DNA of 64,000 nt from Candidatus Bathyarchaeota archaeon. GTDB taxonomy: Archaea; Thermoproteota; Bathyarchaeia; TCS64. Below, piece by piece: positions 17,816 through 27,462 of this stretch; the first letter of the stretch is position 1, and the number at the start of each line of letters is the position of its first letter. The notes beneath the pieces were generated by a model that searched no databases, was not told the origin of the DNA, and saw only the letters and a program-made list of their open reading frames with translations. The stretch covers positions 35,477 through 99,476 of the forward strand of contig JADHWN010000003.1 in NCBI GenBank assembly GCA_016783455.1, written 5' to 3'. The translations under genes and the position numbers were made by a program.

Positions 17816-18751
17816 CTATTTCTTGCTCTTAAGTGCTCTCACGTAGCGGAAGGCAGCCAACCCGGCCTTCCCCCCGTCTCCCGCGGCCGTGACTATCTGC
17901 ATCCCGCCGCAGACGCAGTCCCCCGCGGCGTAGATCCCCTCGACGTTCGTCCTCTGGTTCTTGTCCACCATGATGCAGCCCCCGTCATCCGTCTCGATAC
18001 CCGAGTCCCGGAGGATGTCCGATGTCCCGACGTGGTCTAGGATGATGAAGACTCCGTTCACGTTCAGCTTCTTGACGGGGCCCTCCTTCATGTTGATGTG
18101 GGTGACGACCTGGTCACCCTCGATGGACTCGACATCGACACCATCGAGGACGTCTATTTTCGTGTGTTCAGTGAGCTCATCGAGCTCCTCGATGCCCTCC
18201 TTGAACCCACCGCTCCCCGGTATAGAGTATACCTTGCTGGCCGTGTCGGCCAACCTCAGGGCGTCCTCCACAGCGTCCTTGCCAGATCCCACGACGGCCA
18301 CGGGCTGATCCTTGTAGAAGGGGCCGTCGCAGATGGCGCAGTAGCCGACGCCGCGGCCCTTGAACTTCAGCTCCCCCCGTATGTTCATGCTCTTCCTCTG
18401 GATGCCCGTGGTGATCACGACGGCTTTGCTCTGATAGAATCCTCCTCTTGTCTGCACGAGCTTGGTGTCGCCCATGTCGCTCAGGCCGACGACGGTCTCC
18501 TGCTTGAACTCGACGCCGAACTTTTTCGTCTGGTCTATGAACCTTTTCATGAGCTTGGTGCCGGTGAGCCCCTCAGGGAAACCCGGGAAGTTCTCTACAC
18601 GGTGGGGCCCCCAAGCCCTCCCTCCCAGCTTTTTACCCTCGATGAGGAGGGTGCCGAGTCCCTGGCGGGCTGTGTAGATCCCGGCTGTAAGTCCGGCTGG
18701 GCCTCCCCCGAGTATGATGACGTCGTACACGATCTCAGTCAAGAGACGCAC
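17816..18751 (-). CDS. Thioredoxin reductase-like flavoprotein
   Basis: VIILGGGPAGLTAGIYTARQG, GVGYCAICDGPFYK (CxxC), VVGSGKDAVEDALRL, GIYAAGDC. Confidence 0.93.
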   Translation of the reverse strand: MRLLTEIVYDVIILGGGPAGLTAGIYTARQGLGTLLIEGKKLGGRAWGPHRVENFPGFPEGLTGTKLMKRFIDQTKKFGVEFKQETVVGLSDMGDTKLVQTRGGFYQSKAVVITTGIQRKSMNIRGELKFKGRGVGYCAICDGPFYKDQPVAVVGSGKDAVEDALRLADTASKVYSIPGSGGFKEGIEELDELTEHTKIDVLDGVDVESIEGDQVVTHINMKEGPVKKLNVNGVFIILDHVGTSDILRDSGIETDDGGCIMVDKNQRTNVEGIYAAGDCVCGGMQIVTAAGDGGKAGLAAFRYVRALKSKK

Positions 18752-18808
18752 ACTTCCTTGAGTGTAGGTGAGGCAGCTCTATAAAAAAAGAGTCCTTTGT
18801 GGAGCCCG

Positions 18809-21214
18809 CTACTCCCTGTACTCCTTGATGCGCTCCGCCATCTCCGTGAGGCGCCTCTGGACGAGGTAATTGATGGTGCCCTCCTCGTATGTCCCGTCCG
18901 GTCGCCTCTCGCCAGCCCTCTCTCCGGTGAGGACTTCGATGCCCTCGTTGATGGTCTTCACGGGGTAGATGTGGAACCTCCCCTCCTTGATTGCCTCGAC
19001 GACCTCCTCCTTCAGCATCAGGTTCTGGACGTTGCTGTAGGGGATGACACAGCCCTCCTTACCTGTAAGCCCCTTCACCTTGCAGATCTCGTAGAATCCC
19101 TCCACCTTCTCGTTCACACCGCCAATCGCTTGGACCTTCCCCTTCTGGTTGACGGATCCAGTCACGGCGAATTGCTGTTTAATTGGTTTCCCCGAGAGGG
19201 CCGAGAGCATGGCATAGAGCTCAGTGCTGGAGGCGCTGTCCCCGTCGACCCCCGTATAGCTCTGCTCAAAGGCCAGCCTAGCCGTAAGGCTCAGGGGCTC
19301 GTCTTGAGCATACTGTCCATCCAGATAGCCGCTTAGGATCATCACTCCCTTCGTGTGTGTTGGGCCGCCCATCTGTGCCTCACGTTCGATGTCGATGATG
19401 CCCTTCCTCCCCACCCCGATGCTTGCGGTGATCTTGCTGGGCTTGCCGAACCCGTAGTCCCCCAGGGAGAGCACGGCGAGCCCGTTCACCTGCCCCACCT
19501 TCTCCCCCTCGGTCTCGATGAGGATGACGTTCCTCGCGATCATCTCGTCGATCCGCTTCTCGACGAGGTTCGACCTGTAGATCTTCTCCTCCAGCGCCAT
19601 GCTGATGTGCTTCCTGGTGATCAACCCGGCGCCCTCCTCGACGGCATAGAAGTTGGCCTCCCGGATGATGTCGGACACCGCCGCGAACTGGGTCGACATC
19701 TTCGTCTGGTCGGCTGCGAGCCTTGAGCTGTACTCTATCATAGCCGCGACGCCTGACGGGTCGAGGTGGGTCAGCTCCTCCTTCTGGCAGAGGGCGCAGA
19801 TGAAGGATGCGAAGAGATGGGCGTTCTCCTCGTTCCTGTCCATGGTGACGTCGAAGTCAGCCTTCACCTTGAACAGCTCATTAAACTCCCTGTCCCTCGT
19901 GTAGAGGATCTGGTAGACCTGGGGGTCCCCGACCAGTATCACCTTGCAGTCGAATGGTATGGGCTCTGGCGAGATCGACTTGGTCATTATGACGCCGAGT
20001 CGAGCAGCGGCCTCCTCGATCTCCAGCTTCTGGTTCGAGATAGTCCTCTTCAGGCTCTCGTATACTACGGGATTAGTGAACAGCCCTTCAACCGGTAAGA
20101 CCAGGAAACCACCGTTGGCCCTGTGAGCTGAACCCGCACGTATCATGGTGAAGTCCGTGACCAGGGCCCCGAATCTTGCCTCCTTCTCTGTCGCACCGAA
20201 GAGCCTGGGGTATGTGGGGTTCTCCTCCATGACGACGGGGGCTCCCTTCAGCTCCGAGTTGTCGACGATCAGGTTGACCTTGTACTTGTCCGTCGGGTCG
20301 CTCCTCATCCCTGGCATCTGGAAGGGGAGTTGAGGTGTCTCCTGTCTCTCCTCCTGGAGGATGGATGGCAGGTTATCGAGGACGTCGTCCTCAACATCGC
20401 CAAGGAAGCTTATCACGTCCTCGCAGTCGCTCAACTTATCCTTCAGAACAGCCAGCATCGGCTCCAATGCGAAGGAGGCTACGGCCATGTTCAGCTCCCT
20501 GATAGCGTCGCCCATCTTCCTCTCGATGTCCCGGAACTCCTTGAGGGAACTCCTCAGCTGCTCCTGGAGGGCCTCCCTCCGCTCCTGGATCTGCTGTTGC
20601 TGGTCCGGTGGGAGCTGAGCAAACTCCTGATCATTGATGGGTCGACCGTCCACTATCGGGATCAGAGCCAGTCCGATGGGGGTCCTCTGGAGGAGGAACC
20701 CGGCGTTGGCCGCTATGGAGTTGACCTTTTTCGTGACCTCGTTCCGCTCGGTCTCTATCACCTTTAGCGTGTCGCTCCTCCTGCTGGCGTATTCCTCGCT
20801 CTCGAAGGCCACCCTCAGTGCGCCCCTCATCTCGGAGACGAACCTCTCCATATCCCTCTTGAACTCGGCCCCCTTACCTGCTGGAAGCTCTGCGGCGTGA
20901 GGCCTGTCGGCGTCCTTGAAGTTGTTGACATAGACCCAATCCGAGGGAACGGGGCGGTCCTTGGCTATCTCCTCGAGGAAGTTGACGATAGCGCTCCTCC
21001 TCCCGGTCCCTGGTATGCCTGAGACGTAGATGTTGAATCCCTTGTCCTTTATCTTGAGTCCGAACTGGAGGGCCCTGACAGCCCGGTCCTGCCCTATGAT
21101 CTCATTTAGAGGCGTGAGTTCAGCGGTGGTCGTGCACTCCACGTTCTCGTGGCGGTAGACCTTGCGCGCCTGCTCATATGAAAGCTCAACAACCATCTCA
21201 ATCAAATCCCACAA
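18809..21214 (-). CDS. Lon-family ATP-dependent protease (AAA_32/LonB-like)
   Basis: GQDRAVRALQFGLKIKDKGFNIYVSGIPGTGRRSA; protease domain GVDGDSASSTELYAMLSALSGKPIKQQFAVTGSVNQKGKVQAIGGVNEKVEGFYE (Ser/Lys dyad). Confidence 0.92.
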   Translation of the reverse strand: MWDLIEMVVELSYEQARKVYRHENVECTTTAELTPLNEIIGQDRAVRALQFGLKIKDKGFNIYVSGIPGTGRRSAIVNFLEEIAKDRPVPSDWVYVNNFKDADRPHAAELPAGKGAEFKRDMERFVSEMRGALRVAFESEEYASRRSDTLKVIETERNEVTKKVNSIAANAGFLLQRTPIGLALIPIVDGRPINDQEFAQLPPDQQQQIQERREALQEQLRSSLKEFRDIERKMGDAIRELNMAVASFALEPMLAVLKDKLSDCEDVISFLGDVEDDVLDNLPSILQEERQETPQLPFQMPGMRSDPTDKYKVNLIVDNSELKGAPVVMEENPTYPRLFGATEKEARFGALVTDFTMIRAGSAHRANGGFLVLPVEGLFTNPVVYESLKRTISNQKLEIEEAAARLGVIMTKSISPEPIPFDCKVILVGDPQVYQILYTRDREFNELFKVKADFDVTMDRNEENAHLFASFICALCQKEELTHLDPSGVAAMIEYSSRLAADQTKMSTQFAAVSDIIREANFYAVEEGAGLITRKHISMALEEKIYRSNLVEKRIDEMIARNVILIETEGEKVGQVNGLAVLSLGDYGFGKPSKITASIGVGRKGIIDIEREAQMGGPTHTKGVMILSGYLDGQYAQDEPLSLTARLAFEQSYTGVDGDSASSTELYAMLSALSGKPIKQQFAVTGSVNQKGKVQAIGGVNEKVEGFYEICKVKGLTGKEGCVIPYSNVQNLMLKEEVVEAIKEGRFHIYPVKTINEGIEVLTGERAGERRPDGTYEEGTINYLVQRRLTEMAERIKEYRE

Positions 21215-21273
21215 TAAACTAGTAGGATGATTTCAAAGAGCTTATTTAAACCCGACAGTCACAAATGAGAAAC

Positions 21274-21729
21274 TCATTCAGCCATCTTCATGAGGTCCCT
21301 GAAGCTGATGCCTCCCCCGATCCTGAGGGAGTAGTCGCCGGGCTTATCGATCACCTGGAAGACCCAGCCCTTGTACTTGAACTTGGCAGCCAGGACGGCC
21401 AGCCTCTTCGGGTAGATCTTATGGATCTCGAGGAACTCGAAGAGCTTCGTGATCTGCTTCCTCTTGTAGTATGCGTACCTAGCCTGGCTCTTAGCCTCGA
21501 AGGCGAGGATGGTCTTCCCCCTGATGGCGAATACGTCGGGGAGGGGCTCGTTGCTGGGGGCGCTCACCGGGACCCTGAGGGCGTCGAAACCGACTTTACG
21601 CAGCATCTTCACCAACTCGCGCTCAGCGTCGTAGCCCCTCTTCTTCATACTCCTGACCTGAGCCCTATCGAGGGTTCTAGTAAACCTCTCTCTCTTAGGC
21701 TTGTTATTAGCTAGGTCCCGCAGAGACAT
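21274..21729 (-). CDS. hjc: Holliday junction resolvase Hjc
   Basis: KKRGYDAERELVKMLRKVGFDALRVPVSAPSNEPLPDVFAIRGKTILAFEAKSQ nuclease core. Confidence 0.88.
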   Translation of the reverse strand: MSLRDLANNKPKRERFTRTLDRAQVRSMKKRGYDAERELVKMLRKVGFDALRVPVSAPSNEPLPDVFAIRGKTILAFEAKSQARYAYYKRKQITKLFEFLEIHKIYPKRLAVLAAKFKYKGWVFQVIDKPGDYSLRIGGGISFRDLMKMAE

Positions 21730-21741
21730 ATCTCAAAGCCC

Positions 21742-22059
21742 CTATTCCTCTTCAGGGAGCTTCAGGTCGCCAGACTCGATGGGTGCCACCGCCAGCTTGA
21801 TGAGATCTTTCAACCAGGTGGAGAATGTGTCAGCGTTGGCGTATTTCTGGTACCTCCGCTTGTGGGGGACCTTCGTCACGAGCCTTATCTCCACCATCTT
21901 CTTGAGGTAGAACTTTGCGGAGGAGCGGGAGATGTCGCAGACCCTCGCCAGATCACCGCTCGTGAAGGCCTGGTCCAGCTGGGCGTAACCCAGGATCACC
22001 TTGGGTGGGAGGGAGAAGGTCTTGTCGACTATCTCCGTGAGGGCCTCTTCGCGGGACAT
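21742..22059 (-). CDS. Winged-HTH protein
   Basis: FTSGDLARVCDISRSSAKFYLKKMVEIRLVTKVPHKRRYQKY. ORF track start 22209 overlaps the neighbouring gene; MSREEALTE start at 22059 fits the AT-rich upstream better. Confidence 0.7.
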   Translation of the reverse strand: MSREEALTEIVDKTFSLPPKVILGYAQLDQAFTSGDLARVCDISRSSAKFYLKKMVEIRLVTKVPHKRRYQKYANADTFSTWLKDLIKLAVAPIESGDLKLPEEE

Positions 22060-22145
22060 CCAGAAATCACTACTTGCAGGGGATAATATCGGGTCAAGGT
22101 TAATAAAAGTGGGGTGAGTAAAAAACAAAACTTGGGCTGTTACGG

Positions 22146-23219
22146 TCATATCATTGGCTTCAGGCCTGCCAGGACCTCTTTCACCATAAACTTCCGGGTC
22201 GAGAGCCACTTCCCATTCAAGTACGGCTCGTCCCAGAACCAGTACCTCATGCTGGAGTCGTAGTCGCTCCAGCTGACCTTCACATCGTTACAGTGCTTCT
22301 GGAGGATACTACCAAGATTCGGCAGATCCAGCGAAGGGAGGGCTGTCTGGAGGAGGAACCCGTCTTTAGTGGGTATCTGGGTTGACTGGAAGGGCAACTC
22401 CCCGACGGCGTGATGAAACCTCTCGGTGACCGAGATGGGGCACCTGCACTCGAAGAGGAGCGTGGAGAAGAGCCTCGAAGCGTTCCTGTGGACGATGACC
22501 CTATAGGCGTCGACGACGTTGTTGTCATCGAAGAACTTGATCCTCCGCGTGAGATGGTAGTTGGGTATCCCCGCCCTATCCGCGATCTCCTTCTTCTTAT
22601 CCCTGGCGTCAATCGTCAGCTGCCTCAGTATCCTCATGTCCCTGTCATCCATCTGGGAAGCGACAGAAGGTGTGCCCTGTAGCGGGGAGGGCGTCTCGGG
22701 GAAGTTGACCTCCCACCATTCCCAATTGAAGTCCCAGGAGTCGCCATCGACGTCATAGCACGTGAAGTCCGTCTCCGTGTGCGCCCACGATGAAATTGAA
22801 ATGTCGTACCTGTAGCCCTTGATCAACCCCAAGTTCACGATCTCATCGAAGAACTCCAGTAGAAGGGGCAGTGAGCCGGTGGGTACGGCGAACATTACGA
22901 AGTGTCCGTTCGTCTCACCGAGGCACCGAGCCCTGAACCTCGTGTAGGGGTGGAGGTCAAGCGCATTCTCGACGATCTTGATGGCCTCGAAGGGGGTCTC
23001 GATGAAGAAGTAGAACTGCTCGAGGCCCACAGAGGAGTATGACACCTCCGCGGATATCGAGATAAGTATGCCTTCGTCGTAGAGCTGCTTCATCCTCTTG
23101 GAGAAGGTGGTCGTCGTCATGTCTGCTTCTTTGCTCAGGACGTTTATGGGGTCAAGTGGTCTTCTACCGAGGACAGAGAGAACCTGTACGTCCTTCCGTG
23201 TAAGCCTCGATGAGACCAC
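22146..23219 (-). CDS. Duplicated Lrp/AsnC-like HTH transcriptional regulator
   Basis: Two HTH segments (DVQVLSVLGRRPLDPINVLSKEADMTTTTFSKRMKQLYDEGIL; DMRILRQLTIDARDKKKEIADRAGIPNYHLTRRIKFFDDNNVV). Confidence 0.75.
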   Translation of the reverse strand: MVSSRLTRKDVQVLSVLGRRPLDPINVLSKEADMTTTTFSKRMKQLYDEGILISISAEVSYSSVGLEQFYFFIETPFEAIKIVENALDLHPYTRFRARCLGETNGHFVMFAVPTGSLPLLLEFFDEIVNLGLIKGYRYDISISSWAHTETDFTCYDVDGDSWDFNWEWWEVNFPETPSPLQGTPSVASQMDDRDMRILRQLTIDARDKKKEIADRAGIPNYHLTRRIKFFDDNNVVDAYRVIVHRNASRLFSTLLFECRCPISVTERFHHAVGELPFQSTQIPTKDGFLLQTALPSLDLPNLGSILQKHCNDVKVSWSDYDSSMRYWFWDEPYLNGKWLSTRKFMVKEVLAGLKPMI

Positions 23220-23252
23220 CCCCCCATGTGAGTCCTCGCGACTTCAGCTCCT

Positions 23253-23750
23253 CTAATTGTTTACTGGTCCGACCGAGCCCCCAGGGGGATCGAAGACTAT
23301 TACGTTGGATTTAGCCGTCTCATCACCGCAACTGGCGTATGCGAGCCCCTTGTACCATCCTTCCAAGTTGTATAGTTTTATGGTGAACTTTTTCGTTGTC
23401 CAGGAGTCATCATCGCAGTATATCCTGATGGTCATCCTCGTTTTCGCATCGTACTTCTTCCCGCTGGTTATCGGGTTGTTAGGGTCTTTACCGATGTATT
23501 TCGTCATGAGCACAAGTTTTACGGAGTATCTGCCCTCTTCGCTGACTTTCACCTTCACTGTCCCGTATATCTTGACATCGTCTTCAAACCCGTCGCCATC
23601 CAGGTCCGAAACCTTCACGCCTCTCAGGGAGACGCCGAGTCCCTCCACAGGGTCCTCCCTCTGTCTCTTCGCAGAGACTGGAGCCACTGTGAATATGCTT
23701 AAAGTTAGGATGATCAAAACGAGTCCCATGGATCTCTTTGCATTTTTCAT
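23253..23750 (-). CDS. Secreted protein with Asp-rich DxDxDG Ca-binding-like loop
   Basis: Signal peptide MKNAKRSMGLVLIILTLSIFTVAPVSA; KVSDLDGDGFEDDVKIYG. Confidence 0.65.
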   Translation of the reverse strand: MKNAKRSMGLVLIILTLSIFTVAPVSAKRQREDPVEGLGVSLRGVKVSDLDGDGFEDDVKIYGTVKVKVSEEGRYSVKLVLMTKYIGKDPNNPITSGKKYDAKTRMTIRIYCDDDSWTTKKFTIKLYNLEGWYKGLAYASCGDETAKSNVIVFDPPGGSVGPVNN

Positions 23751-23897
23751 GGCGCTTGCATGATCATTGTAGTAATTTATAAAACTTTCAAAATATTCTG
23801 CAACTAATTGTAAAAAAATCAAGATTATTTAATATATTTTTGCAATACGGATGAAAAAATGATATCCCCCTCAAGACATGATAACAAAAGGATAGGT

Positions 23898-24806
23898 CTA
23901 TTTCATGAGCCAGAAGAGGAGCCCGTTCTGGGCGTGCATCCTGTTCCCCGCCTGGTCGAAGACCACTGACTGCTCCGAGTCCATCACCTCATCGGTTATC
24001 TCGTAACCCCTATGAGCCGGAAGACAATGCATCACTATGCAGTCGGGCTTGGCCTTGGAGACGAGCTCGGAGTCCACCTTGAAAGGCGGGAAGTCCTCCA
24101 TCCTCCTCTTCTCCTCCTCCTCCATCCCCGCGCTAACCCAAACGTCCGTGTAGATCACATCGGCACCAGATACACCACTCGCCGGATCGTGGGAGACAGT
24201 TATCTCAGAGCCGCTATGATCCTTTATCTTCGATAGGATCTCGGCTGAGGGGCTGTACTTCGGATAGTCGGGGCATAAGACGGTCACGTCCATCCCCATT
24301 GATGAGCAGCCTATCATCGTCGAGTTAGATGTATTGCAGCCACCGTCCCCGACGTAAGCTATCTTCAGCCCCTCCAGCTTCCCCTTGTACTCCTTGATGG
24401 TCAACAGGTCAGCAAGGTTCTGGCACGGATGATAGACCTCGGTCATCCCGTTGATGACAGGTATCGTGGCAGCGGAGCCTATGCGCTCTATGGCCTCCTG
24501 CTTCAACACACGGGCCATGATACAGTGCACGTACTCGTTCAGGTTCTTGATGCCATCCTCCAGCGTCTCGCTCCTCGTGAAGCCACGCCCCTCCACGCTG
24601 TAGAAGATGGCGTGACCCCCCAGCAGGTTCATCCCCGCCTCGAAGGAGATTCTGGTCCTGAGAGACGCAAGCTCGAAGAGCATGATCAGGGTTTTATTCT
24701 TCATGGAGTCGCCGTAATCAGCGGGATTGGCCTTGATCTTCTCGGAGAGAGTAAGGATCTCCTCAATGTCGTTCTTAGAGAGATCGAAATCGCTCAATAA
24801 ATGCAT
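23898..24806 (-). CDS. argF: Ornithine carbamoyltransferase
   Basis: LFELASLRTRISFEAGMNLLGGHAI; YHPCQNLADLLTIKE; MHCLPAHRGYEIT. Confidence 0.95.
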   Translation of the reverse strand: MHLLSDFDLSKNDIEEILTLSEKIKANPADYGDSMKNKTLIMLFELASLRTRISFEAGMNLLGGHAIFYSVEGRGFTRSETLEDGIKNLNEYVHCIMARVLKQEAIERIGSAATIPVINGMTEVYHPCQNLADLLTIKEYKGKLEGLKIAYVGDGGCNTSNSTMIGCSSMGMDVTVLCPDYPKYSPSAEILSKIKDHSGSEITVSHDPASGVSGADVIYTDVWVSAGMEEEEKRRMEDFPPFKVDSELVSKAKPDCIVMHCLPAHRGYEITDEVMDSEQSVVFDQAGNRMHAQNGLLFWLMK

Positions 24807-24839
24807 GTAATCATCCCTAGAAAATATAGAAAAGAGGGA

Positions 24840-26099
24840 CTAGTCGTCTCCCGTAGGCACGGGGACGACCTTCTTCTCGAGCTCCTTGATGCCCTCCTTG
24901 GCAACCTTCCGCTTCAGGTTCCAGGCCGAGACGCTGGGCAGACCCCAGAGGTTGATGAAGCCCACGGCGTCGCCCTGGTCGTAGTGGGTGTTGATGTCGA
25001 AGCTGGCGAGATTGTAGTCGTACAGGCTTAGCGGCGACTCGCGCGCCACTGGCTTGGCCGACCCCTTGAACAGCTTCATAGTCACGGTGCCCATAACGTT
25101 CTCCTGGGTGCTGTTGATGAAGGCGTCGAGATCCTGCTTCAGAGGATCAACCCACAGTCCCTGGTACACGATAGTGGCCCAGGTGTTCTCCACCTGGAAC
25201 TTGAAGTGCTTCTGATGCTTGGTGAGCACCATCTTCTCAAGGTCCTTGTGGGCCTCCAGGATTATCTCGGCTCCCGGGATCTCGTAGGTCTCACGGGTCT
25301 TCAGGCCGACGACACGATCCTCCATGTGCTCGATCCTGCCGATCCCGTGCTTCCCCCCAAGTTGATTGAGCTTCTGAAGGATCTCGACTGGACCATATTC
25401 CACGCCATCGATGCTTACTGGGACCCCCTTCTTGAAGCCCAGCTTGACGTAATCGGGCTCGTCAGGGGCGTCTTTCACATCGACAGTCCACTCCCAGATC
25501 TCATCTGGAGCAATAATGTCAGGGTGCTCAAGCACCCCGCCCTCAATACTCCGCCCCCACAGGTTCTGGTCGACACTGTAAGGGCTGTCCGCCGTGACCG
25601 GTACCGGCACGCCGTGATCCTTAGCCCACTCTATCTGGCTGTGCCTATCGAACTTCCACTCCCTGACGGGCGCGACTACCTTTAGGCCAGGGTTCAGGGC
25701 CTTGAACGTCAGGTCGAAGCGGACCTGGTCATTCCCCTTTCCCGTGCATCCGTGGGCCACAGCCTGAGCGTCCTCCATCTCGGCCACCTCGACGACCTTC
25801 TTCGCGATGAGGGGCCTACTTATACTGCTGCTGACGGGGTAGGTCCCCATGTACAGGGCGTTCGCCTTGATGGCTGGGAACACGTACTCTTTGGCGAACT
25901 CCTCCTTGGCGTCGAAGGTATAGTGGTTGAGGACTCCGAGGCTCCACGCCTTCTCCTCCACGGTCTTCAGGTCCTTCTGCTGACCCACGTCCAAGATGCA
26001 GCTGATGACATCCATATTGTACTCCTCCTGGATCCACTTCAGCATCATGGACGTGTCAAGCCCACCCGAGTAGGCCAGGACAAGCTTCTCTTTTGCCAT
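24840..26099 (-). CDS. argG: Argininosuccinate synthase
   Basis: KLVLAYSGGLDTSMMLKWIQEEY; AVAHGCTGKGNDQVRF; ENTWATIVYQGLWVDPL. Confidence 0.97.
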   Translation of the reverse strand: MAKEKLVLAYSGGLDTSMMLKWIQEEYNMDVISCILDVGQQKDLKTVEEKAWSLGVLNHYTFDAKEEFAKEYVFPAIKANALYMGTYPVSSSISRPLIAKKVVEVAEMEDAQAVAHGCTGKGNDQVRFDLTFKALNPGLKVVAPVREWKFDRHSQIEWAKDHGVPVPVTADSPYSVDQNLWGRSIEGGVLEHPDIIAPDEIWEWTVDVKDAPDEPDYVKLGFKKGVPVSIDGVEYGPVEILQKLNQLGGKHGIGRIEHMEDRVVGLKTRETYEIPGAEIILEAHKDLEKMVLTKHQKHFKFQVENTWATIVYQGLWVDPLKQDLDAFINSTQENVMGTVTMKLFKGSAKPVARESPLSLYDYNLASFDINTHYDQGDAVGFINLWGLPSVSAWNLKRKVAKEGIKELEKKVVPVPTGDD

Positions 26100-26173
26100 C
26101 TAATTATCTCCTTTAAGATGCCAACTAGGCTCTTAGACAAAGCTAAATACTTTGTGACATAAGTGTTGCAAAT

Positions 26174-26779
26174 ATGAATGATAACGATTCAGATAGGACA
26201 AAATCCGTCGCACAGATGGTGAGGGAGACGATACACATGAGGCCCTCACTCCTGGACGCCCTCAAGATGCAGATCGTCAACTACTCAGCCCTCGCAAGAA
26301 TGCTCCAGACCGAGATAGGGGAGGGAAGCCTCGAGGCAGTCAAGGCAGCCATCATAAGGGTGAGCGATGAACTCGAGACGGAGAACAGTCTAAGGGAGGA
26401 GATGGTCCTCTCCATCCTCAGGGAGTCAGTAGTGCGCCTCCAGGACAAGATCTCAGTGATTATCTCATCCGCGGAGCTCGACATCCCGTACATAGTCACC
26501 GCCTACCTAACGGACAGCTACGTCTACGTGGTCGATCAGACGAGACTGAAGAATAAGCTCCCGGACCATGTGCAGGTGAGCAGCAACTTGGTGGCCTTGA
26601 TACTCATAAGCCCTCCACGGGTTGAGGAGACACCCGGCTTCGTAGCGTTCATAACGTCTCTTCTAGCGAGCAGGGAGATCAACATCGTCGAGTTCATTAG
26701 CTGCTCAACGAACACGGTCATAATCCTGGATCAGGCGGACGCCCTGAGTGCATTCTCCCTTCTCCAGAACTACATCTAG
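26174..26779 (+). CDS. ACT-domain-containing putative regulator, divergent from argGF
   Basis: N-terminal helical/HTH-like region (RPSLLDALKMQIVNYSALARMLQTEIG) and C-terminal ACT-like segment (PGFVAFITSLLASREINIVEFISCSTNTVIILDQADALSAFSLL). Confidence 0.7.
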   Translation: MNDNDSDRTKSVAQMVRETIHMRPSLLDALKMQIVNYSALARMLQTEIGEGSLEAVKAAIIRVSDELETENSLREEMVLSILRESVVRLQDKISVIISSAELDIPYIVTAYLTDSYVYVVDQTRLKNKLPDHVQVSSNLVALILISPPRVEETPGFVAFITSLLASREINIVEFISCSTNTVIILDQADALSAFSLLQNYI

Positions 26780-26846
26780 GCTCCCAATACACAAAACATA
26801 TTAAAAGCAAAAGCTTTACAACGAAGAAGGAGTTTAAAGAATAAGA

Positions 26847-27155
26847 ATGGCGGAGATTTGCCCCGTCTGCGGCTTGCCCAAGGAACTATGCGTCTGCGAG
26901 GAGATGAGCAAGGAGCAGCAACGGATACGGATCAGGATCGAGAACAAGCGTTGGGGGAAAAAATACACCATCATCGACGGCATAGATTCTAAGGACATGA
27001 AACTCAACAAACTAGCCTCCCAACTAAAGGCTAAATGCGCCTGCGGTGGGACCGCAAAGAACGACCAGATAATGCTCCAGGGAGACCACAGGCAGGTAGT
27101 AAGAGAGGTCCTAATCGGTCTTGGATTCCCCGAAGAAAACATCGAAATCCAGTAA
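26847..27155 (+). CDS. Translation initiation factor SUI1/eIF1 family
   Basis: ICPVCGLPKELCVCEE...RWGKKYTIIDGID...LASQLKAKCACGGTAKNDQIMLQGDHRQVVREVLIGLGFPEENIEI. Confidence 0.95.
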   Translation: MAEICPVCGLPKELCVCEEMSKEQQRIRIRIENKRWGKKYTIIDGIDSKDMKLNKLASQLKAKCACGGTAKNDQIMLQGDHRQVVREVLIGLGFPEENIEIQ

Positions 27156-27381
27156 CCTGGATGAAAAAAACGGGCTCCTGGAAACCTTGAAAAAGGTGAG
27201 ACACCGGAGCCCGCAGCCTTTATTCTGTCCAAGATGTAGAAGTCACAATATATACGCTAATCAAAACTTCGGTCTACTACCCTTGACCTACAGATGTAGA
27301 GACTGCGGATACGAAGGTCCCTTCGTATTGGAGCTGGAGCCGGAGAAACCAGACTCCGAGACCACGGGCAAGAACGAATAG
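27121..27381 (+). CDS. Zinc-ribbon protein
   Basis: LFCPRCRSHNIYAN...YRCRDCGYEGPFVLE; overlaps SUI1 3' end if the listed start is right. Confidence 0.7.
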   Translation: MDSPKKTSKSSNLDEKNGLLETLKKVRHRSPQPLFCPRCRSHNIYANQNFGLLPLTYRCRDCGYEGPFVLELEPEKPDSETTGKNE

Positions 27382-27462
27382 GAACCCCCCTATCCTTCTC
27401 AGCAGATTTTAGACTGAGCAGGGGATTTAAATAACCACCAGACTGAATCCATCGTGGATCAT

